NCBI GenBank assembly: GCA_021018815.1
Contig: JAITYX010000135.1
Location: 682,001-746,000 of the forward strand
DNA: 64,000 bases
Origin: Talinum fruticosum
Taxonomy: Eukaryota; Streptophyta; Magnoliopsida; Caryophyllales; Talinaceae
Direction of reading: 5' to 3'
The notes under the pieces are model-generated. The model ran no database searches. It was given only the letters and a program-made list of their open reading frames with translations, and had not been told where the DNA came from. Below are positions 1 through 9,880 of the stretch, in pieces. The translations under genes were made by a program, and so were the position numbers. Position 1 is the stretch's first letter. Each line of letters opens with the position of its first letter.

Positions 1-182
1 ATATCAATAAAACAGATTTACAAGAGTGTGTTTTCTGAGTTAGTCAGAAATGAACGAAAACTCATACAAGAATTTCTATAATACTCAAAATGACTTGTAA
101 TCAAAACCTAGGAGAAATGAGGTTTATACCTGAGTCTTCATGTAGTACTTAGAATGTCTTAGAGTTAGAATTTGAGTCTTCA
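1..182 (-). mobile_element. Solo copia LTR, truncated by window start
   Basis: This matches the right end of the complete solo LTR at 30232-31711. It ends in GAGTCTTCA, followed by TTATG at 183-187. That is the same 5-bp target-site duplication that flanks the full copy, so this is the duplicated counterpart of one insertion. Confidence 0.85.
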
Positions 183-187
183 TTATG

Positions 188-692
188 TTTGTACTCAAAG
201 TATAAAAATACTTTGTTCCAAGATTAGGCACAGATAATAATTAAATCAGAGTAATTAAGCACTTAAATATCTTTGGCCTAAAAGAGTGGAATTTTTTGAG
301 TCTAATATCCATTAGGTTTAGATTCCATCTCAAGTCAATCCTTGTAATGATCAATTTAAAGAGAGTAAGATATCAGAATACATGAACTTGATCAAGCAAA
401 TACTTCTCTATAAGTAAACTTACTTAAAATCAAAGAATTAACGCTGTAATTCATTTCAACTTGGAATACAGAGTCGGTGCTCAGAATAAATGTATTAGAG
501 AAAATATTTGATCATGCGATAGTTCTGAGTTGTGTCAGAGTGGCTCAAAAACCTAGTTAAGAATGATATGTAAAGATTGTGGTTTCTGATTGGATCAGAA
601 CAGGATGAAAACTTAGATAGAGATTTCTATAAGGCTCAGAATAACTTAGAATCAAAATCTAAGAGAGATAGAGAGTTATACCTAAGTCTTCA
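188..692 (-). mobile_element. Copia 3' LTR remnant (Maximus/SIRE-like family)
   Basis: This is the inner part of a minus-oriented copia LTR. It ends at CTAAGTCTTCA, the complement of the family's 5' TGAAGACT terminus. A reverse-complement polypurine tract follows immediately at 693-709 (AAAAAGGAGGAGA on the minus strand), which marks it as a 3' LTR. The rest of this LTR lies left of the window; the equivalent in copy 2 is 29274-32220. Confidence 0.8.
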
Positions 693-1011
693 ATCTCCTC
701 CTTTTTGATAAAAGGCATTCCATTCTTAAGATAGAAATTTTTTTAGTACAACATGTTAAGTTTTCATACCAAGTTGATAAGAGTAATAACGAATTAATCA
801 AATTATGAAAGTTCAGCTTAGATCAAATCATAACTCAGAACAAGTTGCTTGATATTATTCAGAGCAATCACAAATAAACAAAGCAAGTATGTTAAGGATT
901 CAAGTATCATAGTTAAGACAGTGCTAAGTATGTAACTCAGAAACATATATGCTCAGAAAATAAACGTCTTGCATTGCTAGAGTCATATATACAAGAAACT
1001 CAGAAATTATC

Positions 1012-1052
<41 letters not shown>

Positions 1053-1325
1053 CAAAACTACTTTCCCTGAACCAATTATCCAAAATTCAATCTATGTCTG
1101 TCCCCCTATGCATTTCAGCAAAACACCAAAAGGAGGGAAAGATCAAATAATTATATAAGATGCTAGACAAGAGAGAAAAAATGAAATCTAAGAGAAGAAA
1201 GATTAAGATGGAGGGGCAGTCTGTCTTGTGGTTGAGGAACGAGGAGTGTGCCTTGACCAATACGCTTGAGTGGATGATGTTGAGCGAGGAGGCTGCAGAG
1301 ATGGTACGTTGAGAAGTTGAGATGA
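693..1325 (-). pseudogene. Copia 3' internal relic: polypurine tract and env-like region
   Basis: Read on the minus strand, this aligns in order with 16900-17680: degenerate env-like coding tail, A/T-rich 3' untranslated part, then polypurine tract and LTR. Copia elements of the Maximus/SIRE lineage carry an extra ORF between pol and the 3' LTR; assignment here rests on that layout and on similarity to the better preserved copy at 16411. A run of AAAAC repeats lies at about 1010-1058. No open frame survives. Copy 2 is 32221-32853. Confidence 0.65.
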
Positions 1326-1327
1326 AA

Positions 1328-1515
1328 TTATGGATCTATTATGATCATATCTTTGAAAGATTATATTCTAAAAATTATAGATTTATTGTGATCATATCTT
1401 TATAAGATTATATTCTGAAAATTATGGATTTATTATGATCATGTCTTTGCGAGATTATATTCTTGAAATTCTGAAATTATTATGATTGTATCTTTGCATG
1501 ATAATATCATGGAAA
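1328..1515. repeat. Tandem repeat, about 47-bp unit, four degenerate copies
   Basis: Four successive units begin with AATTATGGATYTATTATGAT-like sequence and contain CATATCTTTG...AGATTATATTCT. They start near 1328, 1374, 1421 and 1471 and become more degenerate to the right. The same array occurs in copy 2 at about 32857-33044. Confidence 0.8.
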
Positions 1516-2650
1516 TCCTAATTCTCTCCCCAGATTTTATAGTGTCTTATATTTCGAAAGAATGACCTCAAACATCACCAATTAAGGTTGCAAGAAGTAG
1601 AAGGTGCAACGAAAACAATTCAGCACCGATTGAAGGATGTTAAGGATGGCTATGAATTAGTGAAAGACAAGAATCTCATAAAGAAACTCAAATTGAAAAG
1701 CATAATCTTTTCTGAAAGCAAGTAAGATTCAGTTACCAAGTCAGACAAACAACTACTAACAGTAACATTTTGAAGCCACTCAATTTTATCATATTTTGTC
1801 TCTTGTAATTTCAGTCATATTGTCTTGTAGCAAAGTCTTAGGGAAGATTACTTTGTGAGTTGTAGTAGTATAGAGTCTTAGGAAAGACTGTTTTATGAGT
1901 TGTAGCACTTAAGAGAAGTGTGAGTGAAGGGTCTCTAGAGTAAGTGTACTCGAAAGGTTAGTTAGAGAGTTAAGTGAAGCGTTCTCGTGACAGTCAGACA
2001 GTAAGAGAAATAGAGGATAATCCTAAGGTAGGAAACCTTAGGTTGTTACTAAACCAAATATTTGGATCTTGGTCATGATCGTGAACAAACAATATGTCTT
2101 GTCCACTTTAATTTTCTGTTTGTTTGTTTATTTTCCAATCTGACCTCGCTCTAGAACATAACGTAGTCAGACAACTCAAGTTTTTAAATACCCTATTTGA
2201 CCACCCCCTCTGGGGTTTATCTGACCTTCTGGGACTTACGGTCCTTTTGCTATTGTAGGAAGTTCTAAAGTAGCTGGGGTTCAAGAGTGTTGAGGTTGAA
2301 AGAAATGCTCTGGCCCTCGTCTCTAAATTGAAGAAAATAGTGTCATATCCTTGGAGATTATTACTGTAGTTGACGATATCCTATCACCATGCTCCAATTT
2401 CAATTCTATTGTCTTTTCGTTTGTAAAAAGAAAGAGAAACAAAGTAGCACATTCTTTACCTCATCACTAATCCTATGATCCATCTGTTTGAATTTAGTTG
2501 GATGATTACCCATATTATGTCTTTGACTGGGCTTAGGAAAACTATTGATTAACTTTGAGTATTGACTAATATATTCCCCCTCTCTTCTGTCAAAAACCAT
2601 TTGAACAAATTCATTTACAATTCCTAGGATGACTGTGCCAGAGTTTTTTC

Positions 2651-2651
<1 letters not shown>
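1516..2651. other. Unassigned repeat-like sequence with a possible exon
   Basis: No gene is recognised. At 2150-2230 the text resembles a copia LTR end (CACCCCCTCTGGGG). On the minus strand 2406-2640 is open and has an AG acceptor-like site near 2632 and a GAG|GTAAAG donor-like site near 2457. That could be an exon of an unknown gene, but the protein is not one I recognise and no partner exon is visible. Copy 2 is 33044-34180. Confidence 0.3.
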
Positions 2652-2692
<41 letters not shown>

Positions 2693-2712
2693 GTAATAGT
2701 AATAGTAATAGT
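2652..2712. repeat. TAA/TAG microsatellite
   Basis: A run of TAA units is followed by TAG-TAA alternation. Copy 2 (34181-34255) is longer by about five TAA units, making this one of the clearest length differences between the two copies. Confidence 0.95.
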
Positions 2713-3869
2713 GACAGGGTTGTGTTTCTTTTTTCTTCGTCCTCGTTACTACAATAAAAGCAAACTATCTAAACATTGGGAGTACTTAACGAGAATAATT
2801 TAATAAATTTTGAAAATAACTCATGATGCTCCGGTCTGTGAGATTATTTATTTTCAGTAGTGCAGAGGTCACCTTTTTACTCCATTTGTTAAGCTGTTAA
2901 ACTTCAAAATGATTATGTGCCATTTGAATTGTATATATTTGTGTTCTTTTAGGGGCAACATTATTTGGCATTGTGCCTCGCATTTTAGTTATTTCAGGAC
3001 CTGTAATTCATTTGTTCAAATATTGATCAGCCTCCAAATTATTGTTAATTCGGTAGATTTTAAAAATTATCTTACAAAGACTCAGTGGACCAAAGTATAA
3101 TTTTTTTCATGACTAAAAAGCTCATTGATTGTATAAGTGCTTATCTAAATTTTAAATAAAATTAGTGCAACTTCTTAAATTAAAAGTCCCTTTCTGTGAG
3201 CTCGTGGGAAGCGTGGGCTTCTCAAATTCACAGATTTACAGTAGTATCCGTCATTTCTAATTATTTAATAAAAAGATTTTAAGCAATAAATTACCGCATT
3301 ATTGATCAGCCAAAAAAACACTAATTGCATAATCCATTGAGATCGAGATTTCTGGGTGTAAAGTGTTACCAATTTTTCCTTTTCGTTTCTTTTTTTTTTT
3401 TTCCAAACTATACAGCATATGGTATTCCAAGGTGGACACACTTCCCTTCCACTGAATACTAGTATAGGTACTATGGGAGCTCTCTATTCCATGCATCTAA
3501 AGAGCCCGCATGGTTCACGGTACCATCGAAGACTCTCTTTTTGAAGCGGAGCAGAGTGCACATTTTAGGTAATTTGTGGGCTAATACTTTTGAGGATCTT
3601 TGATGAGAAGGTTGATCTTTAATTTTTTTTTCCTTCGTTATACATCACCACTAGGGCAACGATGATGCATTGACTAGTCAACAATGTGGAAAATTTTTTT
3701 TAATCTATAAGTTGATTCACCCGCTTTGACCCCTATCCAAGGAAGTCCAAAGGGTTGTGATTGGACCGGGAAAGAACTTGTCAAGTCCATCTAATCTACA
3801 CCACACAAATTCCTCATGTGCCCCTCAAATTTGAACATAGGGGGACTGCCTGTGGAAGATAAGTGGTTA
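2713..3869. other. Gene-free AT-rich stretch
   Basis: I see no recognisable coding region. At 3418-3540 there is an acceptor-like TATACAG followed by a short open stretch on the plus strand that ends in a stop after about 40 codons; it matches nothing I know. The remainder is AT-rich sequence without clear repeats. Copy 2 is 34256-35414. Confidence 0.4.
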
Positions 3870-3877
3870 CTCACGGC

Positions 3878-5681
3878 TAGGGCAGGGCAATGGGGCGGGC
3901 CAGGGTCGGTTAGGGTCGGCCCATTACTATAACGGGTCGGGTCGGGTCAGGGAAAAATAAATGGGCTGGGCCGGGTCATGGGCCAGTTGACCCTGACCCG
4001 CCCATGACCGGCCCATGGGCCAGAGCTAAACATGAATTGATATTAGCGCTTGGTTTGGTAGCATAAAGTAGTAGTAGAACATCCGTACTTGAAACAACTT
4101 GTAAGGCAACAGAGTTCCTAGTTTTCAACCCATGGCAAACTCCATTAAAGACATAACTAATACAAATTGGTAATCGCCTGGAAAAAGCATATGTCGTAGT
4201 TTGCAACTCTACATGATATTAAACTCTTGTTTCTCAATAAAAACTTCTTCACGGGACCCAAAGCCATACTTTAAGGTCTTAGACTCGTTCTCGACATAAC
4301 ATACAAGATTTACAAGTATCACGGGACAAAGCCCACAGGTTGTGCGGGTCCAAAATTGCTTTGGAGGCTCCACAGACCTTCCCACAGCCCGTGGAGGTCA
4401 ATGGTTGGCTCTAGAGGTCATCAAGGGCCTTCCCATGGTAAGTGAGGACTTTTGGTGGCCACCACGGCCTACCCCACGGCCTGTGGGAGCACCCGCGGTG
4501 GGTATTTTAGGTTAAATAAATCGCTGCTGTCCACCACAGCCTACCCCACAGCCTGTGGGAGTGCCCGTGGTGAGTGGCAGTGGCTCCCAAACTCTATTTT
4601 CTTATCTTCTATCTATCTTGTCCTTGCGGGATGTCTATGAAAGGTTCATTTCAACATTCTAAGTAACATATTAGCTCAATAAAACCCATTAAAATACATA
4701 TGCAAGATACATACTTTTCATACCAAGTTTTGGACAAACTAACACTATATAAAATTTATATTCGAGTTATTTAATAAATAAGTCGCATATATAAATCGAA
4801 CTTTCTTGTTTAGACTTTCCTTTAATTCGAGCGTCAAATATTCTCTGCAAGCATGTATTGGGTGGGTCCTGGGTGGTCAGGGTCATTTGACCCATGACCC
4901 GACCCGACCCATTTATTAAAAAGTATCGCCCAGCCCGTTAAGTAAGTGGGCAGCCTGGCCTGGTCCGGCCCGTTGCCCCAGCCTTAATTAGCGTCATTTC
5001 TTTGAGAGAAAAACCCCTTTATTTTTTTCTATTTTTCACTGTAAAAAAATTCCCACTTGGTTAACCAAAAATACAAAAAACAAAAGGTTCTGTTCTTTTT
5101 TTTCACTGCTAGCAATAGAAAAAAATGTAGAATAATTAATCTTAAAAAGAAAAAAATCATCCATAATCAAAGTTCATTATTTTTTTTGAAGTAAAATATT
5201 TTGGAACATCATTAAAAAAAAAAAAAGAATCCTAGGTTGACAGTGCTGAGATTTTGAGCAAACCCAATCAATGAATGAATACAGAGCTTTAATTTCTCAT
5301 AACATTTACTATACAAATTAAAAATACATGTAAATTGATTTTTAATTTATCCACAAATAAATAAGTTATCAAAAGTAATAAAATTATTATTTAAAAAAAA
5401 AAAAGAATGGAAAGAGAAAGTGGATTGAAAAGATACCCTTTTTTTCCCACCTTAACAAATTAGGATAATAATAAAATTAGAATTAATAATGGAATTTGTG
5501 AATATTATGAGACGACCCTTTTACTTTGACCCATTAATGGCCCGTGGTCGACCCTTTAATGGCCCATTTTCACATGACCCTAAATCAGCCCGACCCTTTT
5601 ATTACTAAACTCGGGCTTTGACCCTTTCTTTTGGCCCAGCCCTACTGGCCCAATGGGTACCCTACCCATTGGCCAGCCCTA
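3878..5681. mobile_element. hAT-type non-autonomous element, 1.8 kb, copy 1
   Basis: A perfect 8-bp target-site duplication CTCACGGC lies at 3870-3877 and 5682-5689. The termini are imperfect inverted repeats: TAGGGCAGGGCAATGGG on the left, and TAGGGCTGGCCAATGGG as the reverse complement of the right end. Subterminal regions are rich in GGGTCGGG/CCCGACCC words, as in plant hAT elements starting TAGGG. The interior has no transposase frame; 4440-4580 holds two related GGCCTRCCCCACRGCCTGTG blocks. The 8-bp duplication and TAGGG ends support hAT; the specific family is not known to me. Confidence 0.88.
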
Positions 5682-5689
5682 CTCACGGC

Positions 5690-6848
5690 TCCACAGCAAT
5701 TTAGAAACTTATTTATCACGTGTATGACGACTTTTTTTTTTTTTTTTAACTTTTGTCAACACCGTCACATATATGTGATAAATAAGCTACCATTTAATTA
5801 AATAGGTGTAGGAGTTACGGCCTATTTCATAAGACAGATCGAATTTCCTCATAAATATTGGCTTTTCGCGAGGTGAGCTTACCAAGCGACGATAAACTTT
5901 TGAAAGAGATATTTTTAAGAAGGGATTTGATATGCTATTTTAGAAATCATTTTATTTTTGAAATCAATTTTAGATGTCTCGGGATACTTTATTAAATAGA
6001 GAAGAAAGAAACGAAAGAGTTGTAGTAGCAAAGTTATTGGACTAGGTTGCTAAAATGACTAGTCCAAGAGCTTAGCCCGCACAACGGCTTAGGAGCAAGG
6101 GCCAACCCGCCAATTGCGGAGTCCGTCGCCGGTCACCTTGCCTGAACTTTCGAAATAGTCTTGGCCAGACGGCTTTAGGCTGTCAGTTACTTCTCAATTT
6201 TATACCAGTTTCTGTTTAAGAAAATCGAGATGCAAGTTTAAGAGAAAAAGGGATTAAAAAGAAGAGTCGCCAGTCAGTTTTGAAAATAAAAACTAACAAA
6301 AATAAAAAGAAGTACTTTACTAATTCAGTACAAAAACTCAAAATTAGAAAAGGTTTTTGAAAGGACTCCATCAGTCTTAAACCAATGATCCCGTGTTCGG
6401 GGGCAAATGTACGAAATAAAGAGGGACTCTTTTTATTCGATCCATAAAAAAACGACGTCGGCTAATTGAAAAGGTGATTTAAATTGTGTTATGAAAGACA
6501 AGCAAATAGCATGTGAAAAATAGAAATAAAAAGCAAATAAAACATAATATAAAGCGGTAAATAAAGCAACTAAATAAAAGATAAAGTGAGGAATTTATAT
6601 TTCCCAATAATTTATATTCAACTCAAAGGCCTATAGTTGATTAGCTAAGTCCAATACTTAACATATTCGTAATGGTATTTTGCTAACTAATTAATAAGAG
6701 ATGAAGAATAATTTTTAAGAAATTGCAATCGTGATCTCCATATTAATTTGTAGGAAAAACATATCTTTTAACTATAAATTGACATACTTTTTTTTTTTTA
6801 TTAGTGTTAGAAAACATAAAGTTGAAAGATTGGTGGGTAGGATTGATA
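5690..6848. other. Gene-free stretch with hairpin and gypsy-like words
   Basis: At about 5703-5800 an inverted repeat pairs CTTATTTATCAC with GTGATAAATAAG around a poly-T loop, like a small MITE remnant. From about 6060 to 6600 the sequence holds AGAGTCGCCAGTCAGTTTT and related words often found in gypsy-type LTR or leader sequence; that assignment is weak. Nothing coding is seen. Copy 2 is 37233-38391. Confidence 0.4.
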
Positions 6849-6849
6849 C

Positions 6850-6857
6850 TATAAATA
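6850..6857 (+). promoter_or_regulatory. TATA box of knottin-like gene, copy 1
   Basis: TATAAATA lies 92 bp before the ATG at 6942. The surrounding ACTATAAATAYG context is conserved at the minus-strand paralogue (26073-26080), 85 bp before its ATG. Conservation between paralogues is the main support. Confidence 0.7.
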
Positions 6858-6941
6858 TGGACCATGTGAAGTTCAAGTTTGCCACTGAATACCAAACAAT
6901 ACTACTCAAGTTTCCTTCGAAGAGTGTCAAATAATATCTCC

Positions 6942-8423
6942 ATGGCTAGAAGCTCAACTTCTTTCAAGCTTGCCTCTTTGGAGTTCTTCTCCTCACTGTA
7001 TCAGGTCTGAGTTCTAGGGCTATGCAGAAAAAATCGAAACCGAAAAATCGATTCGAAAAACCGAAAAATCGATCAAACAAAGCGGTTAACCGATTAATTT
7101 TTTTATAAAAATCGAGTCGGTTAACCGAACCGGAAAATTTTTTCGGTTAACGGTTCGGATACGGTTCGCGATTAGAAAATTTTCGGTTAACCGAACCGAT
7201 TTTATAAAAAATATAAAATTCTTGAAAGTTGGAACCCTAGCCGTTCGCTGCTACTCTCGCCGTCTTGCTGCAATTCTCTTGTTCTCTCGCTGCTCAGTGG
7301 TCGCTCCTCCTCTCTCTGTCCTCGTCGACCTGCTCTCTCTCTCTCTCCCTCTGCCTCCTCCTCTGTCCTTCTCTGCCTCCTCCTCTGTCCTCGTCGACTT
7401 GCTCTCTCTCTCTCCCTCTGCCTCCTCCTCTGTCCTCCTCTGCCTCCTCCTCTATCCTCGTCGACCTCCTCTCCTCTCTCTCTCTCTCTCCCTCTGCCTC
7501 CCCCTCTGTCCTCGTCGACCTCCTCTCCTCTCTCTCTCTCCCTCTGCCCTCAGTCCTCGTCGACCTCCTCTCTCTCTCCCTCTGTCCTCGTCGACCTCCT
7601 CTCTCTCTCCCTCTGCCTCCCCCTCTATCCTCGTTCTGCGGCAACAGGCGACCTGCCGACGATACTCGGCCCGGCACGCTCATTCGACTCAGGTTCCCCC
7701 CTCTATCTCTCTTTTCCTCCCCCTCTGTCCTCGTTCTGCTGGTGGTGGTGGTGCTGCTGCTGCTGGTGGTGCTGCCGCTTGCTGCCACCTGATGCTGCCC
7801 GGAATTCCTGGACTTAATGCTGCAACTTGCTACTAAGATCGAATTTATTTTGCAATCTCGGTTAACCGTAAACTGATCCAATTTTTTCGGTTAACCGGAC
7901 TTTTCGGTTCGATTACGGATCGGGATTTTGCCAATTCGTAAAAATCGGATCGGTTACGGTTTGGGATTTTAACTATTCGAAATTCCGGTTAACCGAAAAT
8001 CGGTTAACCGAAAACGCGGTTAACCGGTTTTGCACACCCCTACTGAGTTCATTGTAATCCACTTCTACTTTTCTTTTTCATGTATTTATTTTTATCTTCT
8101 TGTTTGTTCACTCATAGTGAGTCTTGCTTTATGACAAACAAGTTTGCTGTATTTCTTCATAACAGCTCAAACATTTGCAAGGATGTCAAGTGAAAACATC
8201 ATCATCAGGGAAGTGACTGCGGAACAAGAAGCTTTGAAGTTGTTGAGAGCACGACATGCTTCACCACTAGACAATGTAGAAATTATTATGAAACCAAAGA
8301 TGGCCGATCTCGACATTAGACAGTTGTGCTGAATCTAATGGATCTTGTGGCCCACTTTTCCCATGTTGTGAAGGACTGAGTTGCACTTTCTCTTTGTCCG
8401 AATTCCGATTCAGGTGTTGGTGA
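6942..8423 (+). pseudogene. Knottin-like secreted peptide gene, broken (copy 1)
   Basis: Two exons are visible. Exon 1 (6942-7004) encodes a signal-peptide-like start and ends at CAG|GT. Exon 2 begins after the ATAACAG acceptor at 8165 and encodes an acidic propeptide (from ATG 8183), then a cysteine-rich domain from 8325 to the TGA at 8421-8423. The cysteine spacing is C-x6-C-x5-CC-x4-C-x10-C, which fits an inhibitor cystine knot. Two lesions disable it. Compared with the paralogue at 25988, the exon 1 hydrophobic segment has a 1-bp deletion. The propeptide frame also ends at a TGA (8330-8332), one base out of step with the cysteine domain. An hAT MITE fills most of the intron. Plant knottins include antimicrobial peptides and enzyme inhibitors, but no activity can be assigned here. 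The domain call rests on cysteine spacing and architecture, not on a database match. Confidence 0.7.
7015..8042. mobile_element. hAT MITE with GGTTAACC palindromes, copy 1
   Basis: A perfect 8-bp target-site duplication CTGAGTTC occurs at 7007-7014 and 8043-8050. The ends are TAGGGCTATGCA and TAGGGGTGTGCA (right end complemented). Many CGGTTAACCG palindromes fill both subterminal zones. The middle (about 7220-7800) is a C/T-rich minisatellite built on CTCCCTCTGCCTCC and CCTCGTCGACC. That creates long artificial open frames on both strands which I do not accept as genes. The insertion lies in the knottin-like gene intron, its duplication starting directly after the donor GT. Confidence 0.88.
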
Positions 8424-8807
8424 TCCTCATTCGACCTATGACGACCATGCCCAAGTTGATCAAGGTTTTAGTATGCTTGTAGCCATGAACAAGCACAAGC
8501 ACAATAGTGCACCGTGTGATGAATAATAAGATCATGGTATCTATCTATGCTAAGTAAATTATGTGTGTGTGTTGAATAAATTAATGTCCTACTTCTGTGT
8601 AAGACTTATGTACCAGCACCATGGTCGTTACCTAGCCATGCATGCAATCTTATTAGTACATTTCCTACTATTGTGTGCACCGACTTATTTCTCCCTCCGC
8701 GCCCCCGGTCAATCATAGCTAGGACAAGACGCCATGTAATTTCAACTATTGCTAAATTAATGGGAAATTTGTAAAATTAAAGTTAGAGATTTAATCATAT
8801 AATTAAG
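8424..8807 (+). other. 3' region of the knottin-like gene
   Basis: No coding sequence. The stretch around 8440-8640, including a GTAAGACTTATGTACYAG block near 8600, has a counterpart downstream of the minus-strand paralogue (about 24480-24600). It is therefore probably old 3' untranslated or flanking sequence of the gene family. Confidence 0.5.
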
Positions 8808-8998
8808 TGTTAAGGAACAAATATGTATTTTGTTCTGTCTAAAAAACCAATATCATTTTTGTCAGATTTAGCTTTCCTATCCTAAAATTAGGATTATGTT
8901 TTCAGTGTCGTTGGTATACATATGGATGCTACATGCATCAATGCAATACGAGAGAGATTTCTTCGTCATGTTCTTCTTTACCTTCTCCAAATTTATCA
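8808..8998 (+). mobile_element. Short 5' LTR of a copia relic (copy 1)
   Basis: The segment runs from TGTTAAGGAA to TTTATCA. It is followed directly at 8999-9010 by TGGTATCATAGC, which fits a primer-binding site for initiator-Met tRNA with one change. A 191-bp LTR and this primer site suit short-LTR copia lineages such as Ale. Copy 2 LTR is 40348-40538. Confidence 0.65.
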
Positions 8999-9441
8999 TG
9001 GTATCATAGCAAGGTTTTATGATTCAAAATCTCAAAATTTTTAAACAAATACCATAATAAAGGAACAGGAAAGCCATAAGAGAGTGACATTCAATCATAA
9101 GAATCGACACAAGAATACAACAGGCCAACAAAAACGTGAACTAGCATATGCTATCCAACCTCAAGCCGAGCAACTTGTTGCCCTTGAAGGAGAAAGTTGT
9201 CATGGAGGCGTTTCCAGGTCCATAGAGAAATAGGTACAAAAGGGTTATGAGTGTCATCAAGACTCCAAAATCCACCTGTCACATACGACTTATTGGCTAT
9301 TAGATAGAGGGGTGCCATATCATATGAGTGGAAACCTAATTTGTTGAGAAACTTTAGAGACATGTTCCCTATTCTAGTTGAGATGCCTAATAGAAATGAG
9401 ACCATAGCCACCACGAACGGTTCTATGAAGTTGAATGCAAA
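8999..9441 (+). pseudogene. Copia gag/protease relic, truncated (copy 1)
   Basis: After the primer-binding site the reading frames are broken. From 9294 the sequence encodes WLLDRGVPYHM, a decayed version of the copia protease motif W-[LI]-[LI]-D-S-G-A-x-x-H-M. A frameshift later it continues with a PILVEMPNRN and ATTNGSMKLN region typical of the protease to pre-integrase segment. Gag is mostly deleted. Similarity stops at 9441, where CACTACAAC begins, so a CACTA-type insertion or deletion removed the rest. Integrase, reverse transcriptase and 3' LTR are absent. Copy 2 is 40539-40981. Confidence 0.7.
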
Positions 9442-9802
9442 CACTACAACAAATTACTACTTGTGTTATATAAGATTTTGTGGCACAAGTTTCAAATTCG
9501 CGTGGCATACCATCATGCCATAAGAATTCATTAATACATGTATAGACCTAAATAATTAACCTAAAATTCATTAATACGTGTTCGTCTTATGTTTACTTAA
9601 TATACATTCTATGTTGTTTGTGTCGGTGTAGTTTTCACTGGATGTTTGCTATCGTTTATTCAAGGCTTAATATGGTGTACTCGCTCGATCATTTGGTAAT
9701 TCGTAAGGAAAGAATCGAAGTTGATCTCACATCATGAGTCCACTTAATCATTTTCGAACCTTTTGTTAAGTGTTTTGTCAATTATTGTATGCCTTTATGA
9801 TA
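9442..9802 (+). mobile_element. CACTA-like left terminus (copy 1)
   Basis: CACTACAACAAATTAC at 9442 matches the usual start of plant CACTA (En/Spm) elements and interrupts the copia relic at that exact base. Sequence after it is AT-rich and non-coding. No matching right terminus (TTGTAGTG) is seen downstream, so extent and completeness are uncertain. Copy 2 starts at 40982. Confidence 0.5.
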
Positions 9803-9880
9803 CATTTCAACAATACATTATCCTCATTTCAACAATACGTTATCTTCATTTCAATAATACATTATCTTCATTTCAATTTA
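9803..9880. repeat. 22-bp tandem repeat
   Basis: Three full units and part of a fourth start at 9803, 9825, 9847 and 9869, with consensus CATTTCAACAATACATTATC plus two bases. Copy 2 has the same array at 41343-41420. Confidence 0.9.

Noticed and set aside
4452..4640. 62-codon frame with a repeated TTAYPTACGS motif
   Set aside because: It reflects two copies of a GC-rich DNA block inside a non-coding hAT element, not a protein repeat.
7222..7881. Overlapping open frames of 175-204 codons on both strands (and 38744-39421 in copy 2)
   Set aside because: They come from the CTCCCTCTGCC/CCTCGTCGACC repeat inside a MITE, are low-complexity Ser/Leu or Arg/Glu, and shift with repeat length between copies.
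6942..8423. Treating the knottin-like locus as a working gene
   Set aside because: A 1-bp deletion in the signal-peptide exon and a frameshift before the first cysteine are present in both duplicate copies.
9803..9880. CRISPR-like array
   Set aside because: Units are directly adjacent with no spacers, in a plant nuclear context; it is a simple 22-bp tandem repeat.
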